Source of the DNA: Paeniglutamicibacter kerguelensis
GTDB lineage: Bacteria; Actinomycetota; Actinomycetes; Actinomycetales; Micrococcaceae
Assembly (NCBI RefSeq): GCF_017876535.1
Contig: NZ_JAGIOF010000003.1
Location: 1 to 64,000, forward strand
Direction: 5' to 3'
DNA: 64,000 nucleotides
Below the pieces are notes generated by a model. The model made no database searches, was not told the origin of the DNA, and was given only the letters and a program-made list of their open reading frames with translations. The position numbers and the translations under genes were made by a program. This document shows positions 8,806 to 17,088 of this stretch, one piece after another (the first letter of the stretch is position 1; each line of letters begins with the position of its first letter).

Positions 8806-9366
8806 TTACTGGCCTGAGGCGGTGTAGTCCCTGATTTGGTAGGGGGCTTTGTCGGTGAAGGTGAAGAAGAACGTTGTTTTTCCTTCCCCTGCCCAGGTCT
8901 CTCCATCCGCGGTGGCCCATTGCCAGGTCGCAGTGACGGCGATGCTGTTTTGCTCGTGGTGCGCTGTTTCGATTTTGACGTTGGGGTGGCTGGTCGCTTT
9001 CTTGGCGGCTGCGTTCAACCATTCCTCGCCGGTTGCCGGTCGCTCGGGTGCGATGACTTCTTTCGCGCGTTCTGCGGTCATGAGTTTGCGGGCACGCATT
9101 TGCGCATCGGTGCGGTTGAAGTCCTTGGCCGGGTTCCACGTCGTCATGATCTTGGCCGCCTCAAGGGCAAGGGCAACCTTTGCCGGATCTTCACTGGCGT
9201 GGCCTTCCCCGTGCACCCCAGAACTCGGGCTAGGCGATGCCGTCGCTGTTGGTGCTGGCGTGCTGGCCGGCGCCGGTCCAGGCTCGTTGTCAGGCGAGTT
9301 GCATGCGGCCAGGCTCAGCGTGATCCCAACGAGTGCCGAGGTGATCATGAGTTGTTTTCGTTTCAT
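8806..9366 (-). CDS. Lipoprotein of the transfer operon
   Basis: 186 residues with a signal peptide and lipobox LAAC (Cys22), then a Pro/Ala/Thr/Ser-rich linker (residues 28-55). The soluble domain ends in VTATWQWATADGETWAGEGKTTFFFTF, which could be an NTF2-like sheet. It would be anchored outside the membrane. Its ATG overlaps the TGA of the wall hydrolase gene upstream (TGATG), so the two are translationally coupled. It probably supports assembly of the mating channel in the cell wall; the family is not recognised. Confidence 0.8.
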   Translation of the reverse strand: MKRKQLMITSALVGITLSLAACNSPDNEPGPAPASTPAPTATASPSPSSGVHGEGHASEDPAKVALALEAAKIMTTWNPAKDFNRTDAQMRARKLMTAERAKEVIAPERPATGEEWLNAAAKKATSHPNVKIETAHHEQNSIAVTATWQWATADGETWAGEGKTTFFFTFTDKAPYQIRDYTASGQ

Positions 9367-10487
9367 CAGATATTCACCTTTTGCTGTCGAAGGATCGGTA
9401 GCGGGTCGATGGTTTTGCCGTTGTTGACAGCTGGGCGATCAAACACGGAGGTCTTGGGGTCGTTGATTTGGAAGTGCACATGAATGCCGCTGGAATTGCC
9501 GGTGGCACCGGGCTTTCCCAAGGGGGTCCCCTTCTTCACAACGTCGCCTGTTTTGACGAGTAGCGAATGATCCATGGCCTCGTGGAACTCAAAGACCAGG
9601 TGAGGTGCTTCGGTCATCTGGGCGAAGATGTAGTTGCCATAGAATCCGTAAAGCTTGTCCGGGGAGCCGACACTGACGTAGGTGATTTTCATGTCGGTGG
9701 GGGCGTAGAAGAACGGCTCCGAACCGGCGAGGTCGATGCCCTCGTGGTACATCAAATACGGTTGTCCCGCGCAGCTGGACAAGGGGCAAGGCCGTGAACC
9801 GAAACCGGAGGTCAGGCGCGAGGCGGGAAGCGGATGCGCCCATTCACCGGCTTGCAGGTCCCCGAAGTCGAAACCGCCCGGGGCTTCACAGGTGGAAGAA
9901 AACTCAAGTTGAGCGTTCTTCATGATCTTTTCTACGTATTCCTCGGTTTCAGCGAACGGTGGGATGCCGCCGTATTTCTGGACGTTGCCGGGGCCGGTGT
10001 TGTAGGCAGCAAGGGTGAGCTTGAGCTTTTCGTTCTCGTTGGTGGCCAGGTCGGCCACGAAATCGGACAGGTGCTTCATGTAGCGGCCCTGGGCATCGAT
10101 GCCCGCAAAGGGATCCAGAACATCTTTTCCGTTGCCCCAGGTGGCCCAGGTGCCGGGCATGAACTGTGCGATTCCCGCAGCCCCTACAGGTGATTGTGCC
10201 TTGGGGTTCCAATTGGATTCTTGCTGGATCTGCGCTGCGATGATTCCCACGGGTAGCCCTGCAGTTTTGGAGGCCGCTTCCACGGCGTCTCGGTATTGTT
10301 CCGGGATGCTCGCTTGTGGTTTGTCGGAGTCGTCGACCGGTTCGCCCTGGATCACGCATGGGCCGTTCGGGTCTACCGGGGGTTCGTCATGTGCGCCCAG
10401 AAAGATGATCACTGGAGTGAGCACGAGCAGCAGCAAGGCCAGCAGCCCACCAATGATGAGTTTTGCCGAGCTTCCGCTTTCTTCCAT
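9366..10487 (-). CDS. Bifunctional lytic transglycosylase / M23 endopeptidase
   Basis: A peptidoglycan hydrolase of 373 residues that would open the cell wall for the conjugation channel. It has one N-terminal membrane helix (about 9-30). An SLT-type transglycosylase domain follows, with catalytic Glu90 in IQQES, GIAQFMPGTW at 105-114 and AYNTGPGN at about 161-168. A C-terminal M23 domain has zinc ligands His248 and Asp252 in YHEGIDLAG and HVH at 336-338. The order resembles wall hydrolases of Gram-positive conjugation systems. The ATG at 10487 has GGGGGGAAG 5 nt upstream and excludes an upstream extension that overlaps the next gene. Confidence 0.92.
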   Translation of the reverse strand: MEESGSSAKLIIGGLLALLLLVLTPVIIFLGAHDEPPVDPNGPCVIQGEPVDDSDKPQASIPEQYRDAVEAASKTAGLPVGIIAAQIQQESNWNPKAQSPVGAAGIAQFMPGTWATWGNGKDVLDPFAGIDAQGRYMKHLSDFVADLATNENEKLKLTLAAYNTGPGNVQKYGGIPPFAETEEYVEKIMKNAQLEFSSTCEAPGGFDFGDLQAGEWAHPLPASRLTSGFGSRPCPLSSCAGQPYLMYHEGIDLAGSEPFFYAPTDMKITYVSVGSPDKLYGFYGNYIFAQMTEAPHLVFEFHEAMDHSLLVKTGDVVKKGTPLGKPGATGNSSGIHVHFQINDPKTSVFDRPAVNNGKTIDPLPILRQQKVNI

Positions 10488-10501
10488 GGTGCTTCCCCCC
10501 T

Positions 10502-11962
10502 TTACTGTGTGCGGTTGGAGCGGTAAACGACGGTGTTTTCTAGCTGCGTTGCCACTAGGTAGATGGCATCGTTGGTGACGAGTTCGGGGGCCGGATCTTC
10601 TGTGCGGTAGTTGTCCCACTTCTGCATTTCGGCGTCGGGATAGGTCAGGTCCAGCGTGACGGGGCCGTTGTTGGTGTTTGCGTAGACGGTCGTTCCGTGA
10701 ATGCTGGTGATCGATGCCGACTTCAAATCGGTCAGTGCCGCAACGCTTCCGTAGCTCACACCGATGGAGCCGATGGCCGCCGTGCGGGCGTTCCTGTCTA
10801 CGAAAAGGTCATCTGAAACGCTCGGGATTGCGCGTGGATTGGCAGAGACAAGCAGCTGGCCGGTGGTGGTGTCGAGCACGCCCACCAGGTCCGTTCCCTC
10901 ATCCCAGGCAAGCAGCAGGTGCGTCTCATCGAGAGTCCATACGCGGCTTGGATACCTGGTGGTTCCCGCAGGTGCTGCAAAGCTTTTCTCGGCGGTGATT
11001 GTCCCGTGGTTATCGAGCGTGTAAATCGTGTTTGCGCTCAGGGTGGTGATGCTGCCGTCGGCGGTGGTGTTCAGGACGGTGGATCCGGGGGGAATCATCA
11101 CGTTGTGGAGTTTCCCGGCCGCATCGGGTAGGCGAATGTACCAGTCGCCAAGGTCGATGTATGGCAGCGCCACGTCGGTTCGCGCGCTCTGCCCTGGTTC
11201 CATGGCGATCGCGGTGGGGGAGACGCTGTAGGTGTCATGGGGCATTGCGGTTGGCCAGAGGCGTAGCTCTTGGCCAACGACGGCGGCATACACGCTTTGT
11301 CCTGCCCAGGATGTTGCGTGGATGCCGTGCAGGTTTTCGGGGGAACCGGCGCCCCGCCACAGTGGTTGCCCGGTCTCGGGGTTCCGTGCGGTGACCGATC
11401 CATCGGGGTCCGCGGTCAACAGTCTCTCTGGACCGATCATGTTCACGGTGCTGCCTGCGGCCACCGGGTGGCTCCAGGCCGCCGTGGGCGAGTGCTGTGG
11501 CGGCGGTGCCGCGGGAAGGGTTGCGCCGACTCCTTGGGAAACGTAGGCCGGTGCTTGTGCTGCTGGTTGGTTGGCGACCACCACCGCGGCGGTGACACCC
11601 CCCAGAGTGAGCACTGCAAGAGTGCCCAACCCGGCGAACATCAGGCGCTTGGTGCGCCTTGTTTTGCGTTCCTTGCGGGCTTGCTCCGCTTCATGCTGTT
11701 CGGAGAGGTCCACGACCTCACCCGTGGCGGAAACGATCATGTCCCAGGAATTGTCCGTTGATGCGTCAATGGCACGGACACGCACGACACCCAGGTGGTG
11801 CCGGTGGAGCTTGGCGACAATCGCCGCGATGCCTGCTGCGACGAAATCATCGTCGTCGGCCAGGGGTACCGCGGCTCCGTCGAGGGTCACGGCTTCGTGG
11901 TCCGCGCTGATTTGCAGCGTGTATACGGGGAAGGCCGGGACCTTCTCGGGATCAGTCGTCAT
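10502..11962 (-). CDS. Membrane-anchored beta-propeller-like protein
   Basis: 486 residues. The cytoplasmic N-terminal domain (1-95) ends in a very basic stretch (ARKERKTRRTKR), followed by one membrane helix at about 107-130. The long extracellular part has repeated Trp/Asp-rich strands such as LLTADPDGSVTARNPETGQPLW and VWTLDETHLLLAWDEGTDLVGVLD, typical of PQQ/WD-type propellers. It lies between the HTH gene and the wall hydrolase in the leftward transfer operon, so a structural role in the transfer apparatus is likely. No enzymatic motif was seen. Confidence 0.78.
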   Translation of the reverse strand: MTTDPEKVPAFPVYTLQISADHEAVTLDGAAVPLADDDDFVAAGIAAIVAKLHRHHLGVVRVRAIDASTDNSWDMIVSATGEVVDLSEQHEAEQARKERKTRRTKRLMFAGLGTLAVLTLGGVTAAVVVANQPAAQAPAYVSQGVGATLPAAPPPQHSPTAAWSHPVAAGSTVNMIGPERLLTADPDGSVTARNPETGQPLWRGAGSPENLHGIHATSWAGQSVYAAVVGQELRLWPTAMPHDTYSVSPTAIAMEPGQSARTDVALPYIDLGDWYIRLPDAAGKLHNVMIPPGSTVLNTTADGSITTLSANTIYTLDNHGTITAEKSFAAPAGTTRYPSRVWTLDETHLLLAWDEGTDLVGVLDTTTGQLLVSANPRAIPSVSDDLFVDRNARTAAIGSIGVSYGSVAALTDLKSASITSIHGTTVYANTNNGPVTLDLTYPDAEMQKWDNYRTEDPAPELVTNDAIYLVATQLENTVVYRSNRTQ

Positions 11963-12209
11963 TTACCTCACCGCTGGCCGGCGGAGTGCCGGTATCGCTT
12001 ATCTCGTCGCTGGTGAGCAGGAATGTCCGCAGGTCGGTTTTCCGGAAGCGACGCACGCGGGGGCCCACGGAGATCGACTTCAGTCCGAAGTCCTTGCTCC
12101 ACTTCAGGATCGTCCCCGTCTTGACGCGCATCAGCTCGGCAATTTCTTCGGTCGTGGCAAGCTCTGGTAGCGCCTCGAGGAGGCCGTCCACTGCTTCGGG
12201 ATCATTCAT
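11952..12209 (-). CDS. Excisionase/MerR-like small DNA-binding protein
   Basis: 85 residues. ATTEEIAELMRVKTGTILKWSKDFGLKSISVGPRVRRFRKTDLRTFL (about 18-64) matches the helix-turn-helix plus wing of the HTH_17/excisionase group. It is the first gene of the leftward transfer operon and overlaps the propeller-like gene by 11 nt, so autoregulation is likely. The ATG at 12209 follows GGAGAAGTGCAG; a longer frame to 12251 lacks a ribosome binding site. The shared 18-bp motif is 23 bp upstream. Confidence 0.82.
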   Translation of the reverse strand: MNDPEAVDGLLEALPELATTEEIAELMRVKTGTILKWSKDFGLKSISVGPRVRRFRKTDLRTFLLTSDEISDTGTPPASGEVNDD

Positions 12210-12410
12210 CTGCACTTCTCCAATGTGAGTGATAGGAGCTAGCCACGTCAACGGCTTTTAAGGCGTTTCGGACGATTGTGTACTTTTGTACAGTCTTTAA
12301 CGTTTTGCCTGTTTTAGCTGTTTTAACCGTTGATCTTGTTTTGCTCGTGTGTTTATGCTGAGGATTGAATAACGATTACAGCTGCCAATAACGCTTAGGA
12401 GAACCTAGCT
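12210..12410. promoter_or_regulatory. Divergent transfer promoter region
   Basis: An AT-rich stretch of about 200 bp between the two transfer operons. It contains the motif ATAGGAGCTAGCCACGTC (12232-12249), shared with the rep promoter, and a TGTAC-TTTT-GTACA palindrome at 12279-12292. TTTTA-containing runs at 12300-12340 could serve as promoter elements. Confidence 0.55.
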
Positions 12411-13034
12411 GTGTCTGGCGTGTCTAACCCTTTTGTCCAAGCCAAACAGACATTATCCCCTGAAACTAGCCCCGACATTCGGGATGACCTGATGGGATCC
12501 ACATTATTTGTTGGTGGACCCACCCAGCCGGGCCTGTCGCTCCACCTTGAGGCGCCCCTCGAGGCGTGGGAAACCCGGAACGTCGGCCCTCTCGAGGGCG
12601 TCGCTGTCATGGGTCTGCATGGCGGGGCGGGGGCAAGCACCCTTGCCACACTGCTTGGTGGTTCAGCCTCGGATATTGGCCGGGCCTGGCCCATCTCCAT
12701 GAATACCTGGACCGGCAACGCGTGGCCGACCCCCGTGATCGCCGTGGCACGCAACGACCACTCAGGTATCGAGGCCACGGACCGCTTCATCCGCTCCTGG
12801 GCGAGCGGCAAACTCACCGGTTCGCTGCTCTCCGCCCTGGTCATCATCGATGCCAGCCCCAAGCTCTCCGACGGCCGCAAACGAGCCACCAAGCGCCTGC
12901 TGCGCATGGTGCCACGCGGCACCCACATTCCATGGATCGACGCGTGGCTTGACGCCCCACCCGATCCCGCACGGATTCCCGGGCGGATCAAGAAGATCAT
13001 CCGCGTGCTCAACACACCGTCACCCACCACATAG
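12411..13034 (+). CDS. DUF6668-like P-loop protein of the transfer operon
   Basis: 207 residues and the first gene of the rightward transfer operon. GLHGGAGASTLATLLG at about 68-83 resembles a Walker A loop, but Ala and Ser replace the usual Gly-Lys-Thr. It is followed by VIIDASP and a basic C-terminus. Such degenerate ATPase-like proteins are found at this position in actinobacterial plasmids. I recall the family as DUF6668, with moderate certainty. The GTG start follows AGGAGAAC by 7-8 nt. Nucleotide binding is doubtful because the P-loop Lys is missing. Confidence 0.72.
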   Translation: MSGVSNPFVQAKQTLSPETSPDIRDDLMGSTLFVGGPTQPGLSLHLEAPLEAWETRNVGPLEGVAVMGLHGGAGASTLATLLGGSASDIGRAWPISMNTWTGNAWPTPVIAVARNDHSGIEATDRFIRSWASGKLTGSLLSALVIIDASPKLSDGRKRATKRLLRMVPRGTHIPWIDAWLDAPPDPARIPGRIKKIIRVLNTPSPTT

Positions 13035-13046
13035 AGAGGAAAGCAG

Positions 13047-13328
13047 ATGTTCTTCGAACTGCTCACTACCACCGCTCACATCGCCTCGGTCATCCCCAAC
13101 CCAACCCCCGAACAGCCGCCGGGCACCGAGGGGTTCACCACCATCCTCAACTGGATCGCGTGGGCCGTGATCATGCTGGGCGTCGCAGGTTTCCTCGCCT
13201 CGGCTGGTTTTCTTGCTTTTGCCGCTTTCACCGGACGTGAGATCCAGGGCTTTAAGGGCCTGGTGATCTGTTTGGTTGTCTGCGTCCTGGCGGTTGCGGC
13301 AGGATCCATCATCAACGTCTTCGTCTAG
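13047..13328 (+). CDS. Small two-helix membrane protein (VirB2/TrbC-like?)
   Basis: 93 residues with two hydrophobic helices (about 33-62 and 70-90) joined by a short charged loop (TGREIQGFK). Size, topology and place upstream of the VirB6- and VirB4-like genes fit a pilin-like VirB2/TrbC subunit or a small channel component. There is no recognisable cleaved signal, and the primary sequence does not settle the identity. The start has GAGAGGAAAG 4 nt upstream, and the gene lies 12 nt after the DUF6668-like gene. Confidence 0.72.
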   Translation: MFFELLTTTAHIASVIPNPTPEQPPGTEGFTTILNWIAWAVIMLGVAGFLASAGFLAFAAFTGREIQGFKGLVICLVVCVLAVAAGSIINVFV

Positions 13329-13363
13329 AGACAGCCGCCAAACATTAGGAAGGAAGTGTCCCC

Positions 13364-14065
13364 ATGGCCGAGGAACAAGACCCCTTAGGCAAAAGCTGGA
13401 AACGCTGGGGCGGCATCCTGGCCCTCATCCTGGCCGTCGTGGTGCTCGGGATCGTGCTGATCCCCAAGCCGACACCCACCCTGGAGAACACCCCCATGGT
13501 GCAGGCCACGGATCCGGCCCAAGCGGCGCCTTCAACTTCAGCAGGCTCGTCAGCCCCCAGTACGGGAGACTGCCCCGCACTGAGCACGGACGCATCCTTC
13601 CCCAACGATCCACCGGCCACCGAATGGAAGCGACACCCCGCCGGCATGCTGCTCCCGGTCTCCAAGGAACACGGCGCCGCGAAACAGGACGGCGATTTCT
13701 GGCGCTGCTTCAGCCACACCCCAACCGGTGCAGTCTTTGCAGGGGCTACGTTGAGTTTTGAATTTTCATCAGCAGGCGTTCTGGAGGCAGCAGCCGAATC
13801 TCCTCAGCGAGAAGCAATTTTCAACGCTCAAAAGAACGCTTCGGGGTCAGGTGAGTATCCCGCGATCACTGGATACCGGGTGATGAACAGCAGCAAGGAA
13901 AAAGCCTCTGTTGAGTATCTTGCTCCATATGGGGAACAGAGCTTTGCACTACGCATCAATGTTCTCTGGGACAAAAAATCCTCTGACTGGCGACTGGATC
14001 TAAGCTCGGGCGAACCAACGACTGACGTTGTCACTGATACAAGTGCCTTCACCCGTTGGAAGTAG
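13364..14065 (+). CDS. Single-pass transfer protein (VirB8/TcpC-like?)
   Basis: 233 residues. A short cytoplasmic tail is followed by one membrane helix (about 15-33), a Pro/Ala/Ser linker and an extracellular domain of about 170 residues. This domain ends in strands (ALRINVLWDKKSSDWRLDLSSG) that could form the NTF2-like sheet of VirB8/TcpC proteins. Position before VirB6 supports this but does not prove it. From about 13740 the codons become clearly A/T-richer than those of the first half and of the following gene. Confidence 0.7.
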   Translation: MAEEQDPLGKSWKRWGGILALILAVVVLGIVLIPKPTPTLENTPMVQATDPAQAAPSTSAGSSAPSTGDCPALSTDASFPNDPPATEWKRHPAGMLLPVSKEHGAAKQDGDFWRCFSHTPTGAVFAGATLSFEFSSAGVLEAAAESPQREAIFNAQKNASGSGEYPAITGYRVMNSSKEKASVEYLAPYGEQSFALRINVLWDKKSSDWRLDLSSGEPTTDVVTDTSAFTRWK

Positions 14066-14074
14066 GGAACCATC

Positions 14075-15577
14075 ATGGCGACTACAGGCGGATGCCAGTG
14101 GTGGGATGTAGTTTGCAAGGGTAAAGAGGGAATCCAAGAATTTGCCGACGATACAATAACCAACTTCGTGAAGTCGATCTACGAAGGTGCTGTCGCTTTC
14201 GTCGCCCAGGTCTCAACCTTCTGGCTCGATACACCCAGCCCCGATGTTGCCAACGCCGCGGTGGCCAGCCTCCGCGCCGACATGTCCTGGTACGTGGCGG
14301 GCTTCGCCATCCTGGGGTTCTTCGTGGGCCTGATCAGGTTGGTCACCTCTCAAGACGTCAAGAACAGCCTGATCGGGATCGCGACCCCCATCGTCAACCT
14401 CATTCTGGCCACGGCCGTCTATGCGACAGGCATCGGCCTGCTGCTCACTGCCTCTGACCAGTTCGCGCGGTGGATCGTCCAACGGTCCACCGGAGGCGAG
14501 ATCGATTTCGCCCAGCTGCTGACAACGTCCTCGGCCCTGTTGGCCAGCCCCGGCACGGCATTTCTGATGTTCATCGTGCTCTTCATCGGGGCACTGATCA
14601 ACCTGCTGTTCATGTACTTCCGGGACGTGATGTTCCTGATTCTCTCGGCCTTCATCGTGGTCCTGGCAGCCTCCAGCGGTTCCGAGTCCGGGCGGCAGGC
14701 ATGGCGCAAGGCCAATGGCTGGCTGATCGCTTTGCTGCTCTTCAAGCCCGTTGCCGCGGGCGTCTATTCGTTGGGGTTCCGCATGCTCGTCAACGGGGCA
14801 AGCAGCACCGAAGGCAAAGAAACAAGTATCACCGACGCGATCCATGCTTCGCTGATGGCAATCCTCATTCTGGTGCTGGCGGCGTTGGCGCTTCCGGCAC
14901 TCGTCAAGTTCGTGGTTCCTGCCGCCGGGGTCGGTGCCGGGGCATTCTCCGGCGGTGCCGCGCTGGGCGCCGGCGTCACGCTCGCGGCCGGCGCGGCGGT
15001 GATTGCCAGTGGCGGCGCCGCTGCGCCGGCCGTTGCAGGTGGGGCTGGCGCGGCCGCTGGAGGAGCAAGTGCTGTTGCCGGCGGTGGGGCTGGAGCCGCC
15101 ACTGCAGCAGGCGGTACTGCCAGTGGGGCTGCTGGTGGAAGTGGTGGCGGAGGCGGGGGCGGGGGCGCTGGCCCGCAATCTTCCGGTGGGTCCGGTGGTT
15201 CGTCGGTGGGTGAATCGATCAGCGGAACCGACGCCAAGGGAACCTCCGGCGCGGCGGGTTCCGAGAGCTCAGCTGGCGGCCCCGGGAGTGGCACTGGCGA
15301 AGCGGCTGGTGCCGGAGCCGGTGGTTCCGGTGGTTCGGCCGGCGGCAACGCTGGCTCGTCCTCGCCACGCGATTCGGGTTCCCAGGCATCATCCGGTGCT
15401 TCCACGCCGGGCAATGCGGCCTCGGGCCACACCCCCGGCGATGGCTCTGGATCTGGCTCCGGGGCTAAGACCGGTACCACCAATCTGGGTGCTGCCGTGC
15501 AGCAGATGAACGGCTCCAGCCCCGTTCCCCGGGGAAGCACGCTGGACGAAGCGATCAATGAAGAAGGCGGGCAGTAA
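14075..15577 (+). CDS. VirB6/TrbL-like polytopic channel protein with Gly-rich tail
   Basis: 500 residues. At least five or six hydrophobic helices lie between about 65 and 285 (for example WYVAGFAILGFFVGLIRLV and FLMFIVLFIGALINLLFMYF). A C-terminal tail of about 190 residues is made almost only of Gly, Ala and Ser. The layout fits the inner-membrane channel protein VirB6/TrbL; the low-complexity tail may reach into the cytoplasm. The stop codon overlaps the next ATG (TAATG). The tail DNA is very G/C-rich and produces a long spurious antisense frame. Confidence 0.82.
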   Translation: MATTGGCQWWDVVCKGKEGIQEFADDTITNFVKSIYEGAVAFVAQVSTFWLDTPSPDVANAAVASLRADMSWYVAGFAILGFFVGLIRLVTSQDVKNSLIGIATPIVNLILATAVYATGIGLLLTASDQFARWIVQRSTGGEIDFAQLLTTSSALLASPGTAFLMFIVLFIGALINLLFMYFRDVMFLILSAFIVVLAASSGSESGRQAWRKANGWLIALLLFKPVAAGVYSLGFRMLVNGASSTEGKETSITDAIHASLMAILILVLAALALPALVKFVVPAAGVGAGAFSGGAALGAGVTLAAGAAVIASGGAAAPAVAGGAGAAAGGASAVAGGGAGAATAAGGTASGAAGGSGGGGGGGGAGPQSSGGSGGSSVGESISGTDAKGTSGAAGSESSAGGPGSGTGEAAGAGAGGSGGSAGGNAGSSSPRDSGSQASSGASTPGNAASGHTPGDGSGSGSGAKTGTTNLGAAVQQMNGSSPVPRGSTLDEAINEEGGQ

Positions 15578-17088
15578 TGGCACAGCAAGAGATCCGCATC
15601 GAACCCAACACCTTCGGAAACCTCACGGTTCCCCGGCGCACCGGCCTGCTGGGCCTGTCGATGGGCCACAGCCTCGCACTGGTGCCCATCATTCTCATCG
15701 TGATCATGCTCGCCGTGCGCGGATGGATCATGGCCTCGCTGATCGTGGCGGGCGCCACCATCCTCGGTGCCGCGCTCCTGCTGGTCACCAGAAAAAACGG
15801 CCGGTCAATCTACGGGAGACTCATGTTGCGCTTCGCCCACCGTCAACGGGTCAAGGCCAACAAGCACCTGTACCTGGCCGGGCCGGCCGGGTTCACCCCC
15901 GACGGGCAGACCCGGCTTCCGGGGCTGATGGCCAAGTCGCAGCTGAGCGAGTTCGCGGACTCCTACGGCCAGCCCTTCGGCCTCATCCGCCTGTCCTCAC
16001 GCGGCCACCACAACTACTCCGTGGTGCTGGAGTGCTACCCCAACGGCGACAGCCTCGTCGATCAGGCGGACGTTGATTCCCAGGTGGCCCACTGGGCCGC
16101 ATGGCTGACCCAGCGCGGCCTGGACGAGGGAATCCGCGGCGCCTCGGTCACCATCGAGTCTTCCCAAGATTCGGGGCTTCACCTCAAAAAATTGTTGGCC
16201 GACAGCTTCACCGAAGATGCCCCCGATTTCGCCAAGCAGGTCATGGCCCGCATCGCCGAAACGGACAATTCCGATGCACCCCAGCTCGTGGCCCGCATCT
16301 CCGTCACCTTCGATGGCCGCCGCATCGACGGCAAGGCCGGGGACAGGGGCATGGAGGAAATGGCCGAGGAGATTGGGAACAAGCTTCCCGGCATCGTCTC
16401 CGGGCTGGCAAACACCGGGGCCGGGTCGGTGCGTCCCTGCACCGCCCAGGAAATCATCGACTTCACCCGCATCGCCTACGACCCCACCACGGCCACCGCC
16501 GTGGAAGAGAAGCAGGCGGAAGAGGGCACGGGGCTTCGGTGGGAGGATGCCGGGCCGTCCTTCGCGCTGGATGCCTTCGATTTCTACCGGCACGACCGGG
16601 CCGTGTCCAAGAGCTGGACGATGTATGAGGGCCCACGGGGTGCTTTCACCTCCAATGCCCTGGCCCGTGTGACAGCCCCCAGCGAGGGAGCACTGCGCAA
16701 GCGCGTGACCCTGCTGTATCGCCCGATCCCGGCGGATCAAACCACCACCGTGGTGGAGAACGAGCAAAAAGACGCGATGTTCTCCGGCTCCCAGCAGCGC
16801 GTCTCGGTTCGTGCCCGGCAGCGGTTGGCCGCGGCACAGAAAACCGCGCAGGAGGAGGCGCTGGGCTCCGGGCTGACCCGGTTCGGCATGATCGTGACCA
16901 TCAGCGTGCGCGATCCCGAGGAACTGCGCCGGTTCGACCGCACGGTTCCAGGCATGGTCAGCCACGCCAAGCTGAGGGTCCGGGAAGCGATCGGCAACCA
17001 GGCCGTGACGTTCCAGGCGGGCCTGCCGCTGGGCATGGTGCTGCCGGACCACATGATGATCCCCGACGAAATCAGGACGTGGTTCTAA
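15577..17088 (+). CDS. SCO6880-like transfer protein
   Basis: 503 residues with two N-terminal membrane helices (about 28-46 and 48-67), followed by a soluble domain without a Walker motif. The N-terminal LTVPRRTGLLGLSMGHS and the order directly before a VirB4 ATPase match the SCO6880 family. That family combines a VirB3-like membrane part with a region resembling the VirB4 N-terminal domain. It probably docks the VirB4 ATPase at the membrane. Stop and next start overlap (TAATG), so the two products are made together. Confidence 0.85.
   Translation: MAQQEIRIEPNTFGNLTVPRRTGLLGLSMGHSLALVPIILIVIMLAVRGWIMASLIVAGATILGAALLLVTRKNGRSIYGRLMLRFAHRQRVKANKHLYLAGPAGFTPDGQTRLPGLMAKSQLSEFADSYGQPFGLIRLSSRGHHNYSVVLECYPNGDSLVDQADVDSQVAHWAAWLTQRGLDEGIRGASVTIESSQDSGLHLKKLLADSFTEDAPDFAKQVMARIAETDNSDAPQLVARISVTFDGRRIDGKAGDRGMEEMAEEIGNKLPGIVSGLANTGAGSVRPCTAQEIIDFTRIAYDPTTATAVEEKQAEEGTGLRWEDAGPSFALDAFDFYRHDRAVSKSWTMYEGPRGAFTSNALARVTAPSEGALRKRVTLLYRPIPADQTTTVVENEQKDAMFSGSQQRVSVRARQRLAAAQKTAQEEALGSGLTRFGMIVTISVRDPEELRRFDRTVPGMVSHAKLRVREAIGNQAVTFQAGLPLGMVLPDHMMIPDEIRTWF

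Noticed and set aside
8747..9139. N-terminal extension of the MinD-like ATPase
   Set aside because: This part is out-of-frame overlap with the lipoprotein gene and is Arg/His-rich without domain character.
14764..15669. 301-codon Pro-rich open frame on the minus strand
   Set aside because: It is the antisense of the Gly/Ala/Ser tail of the VirB6-like gene and has no start signal.
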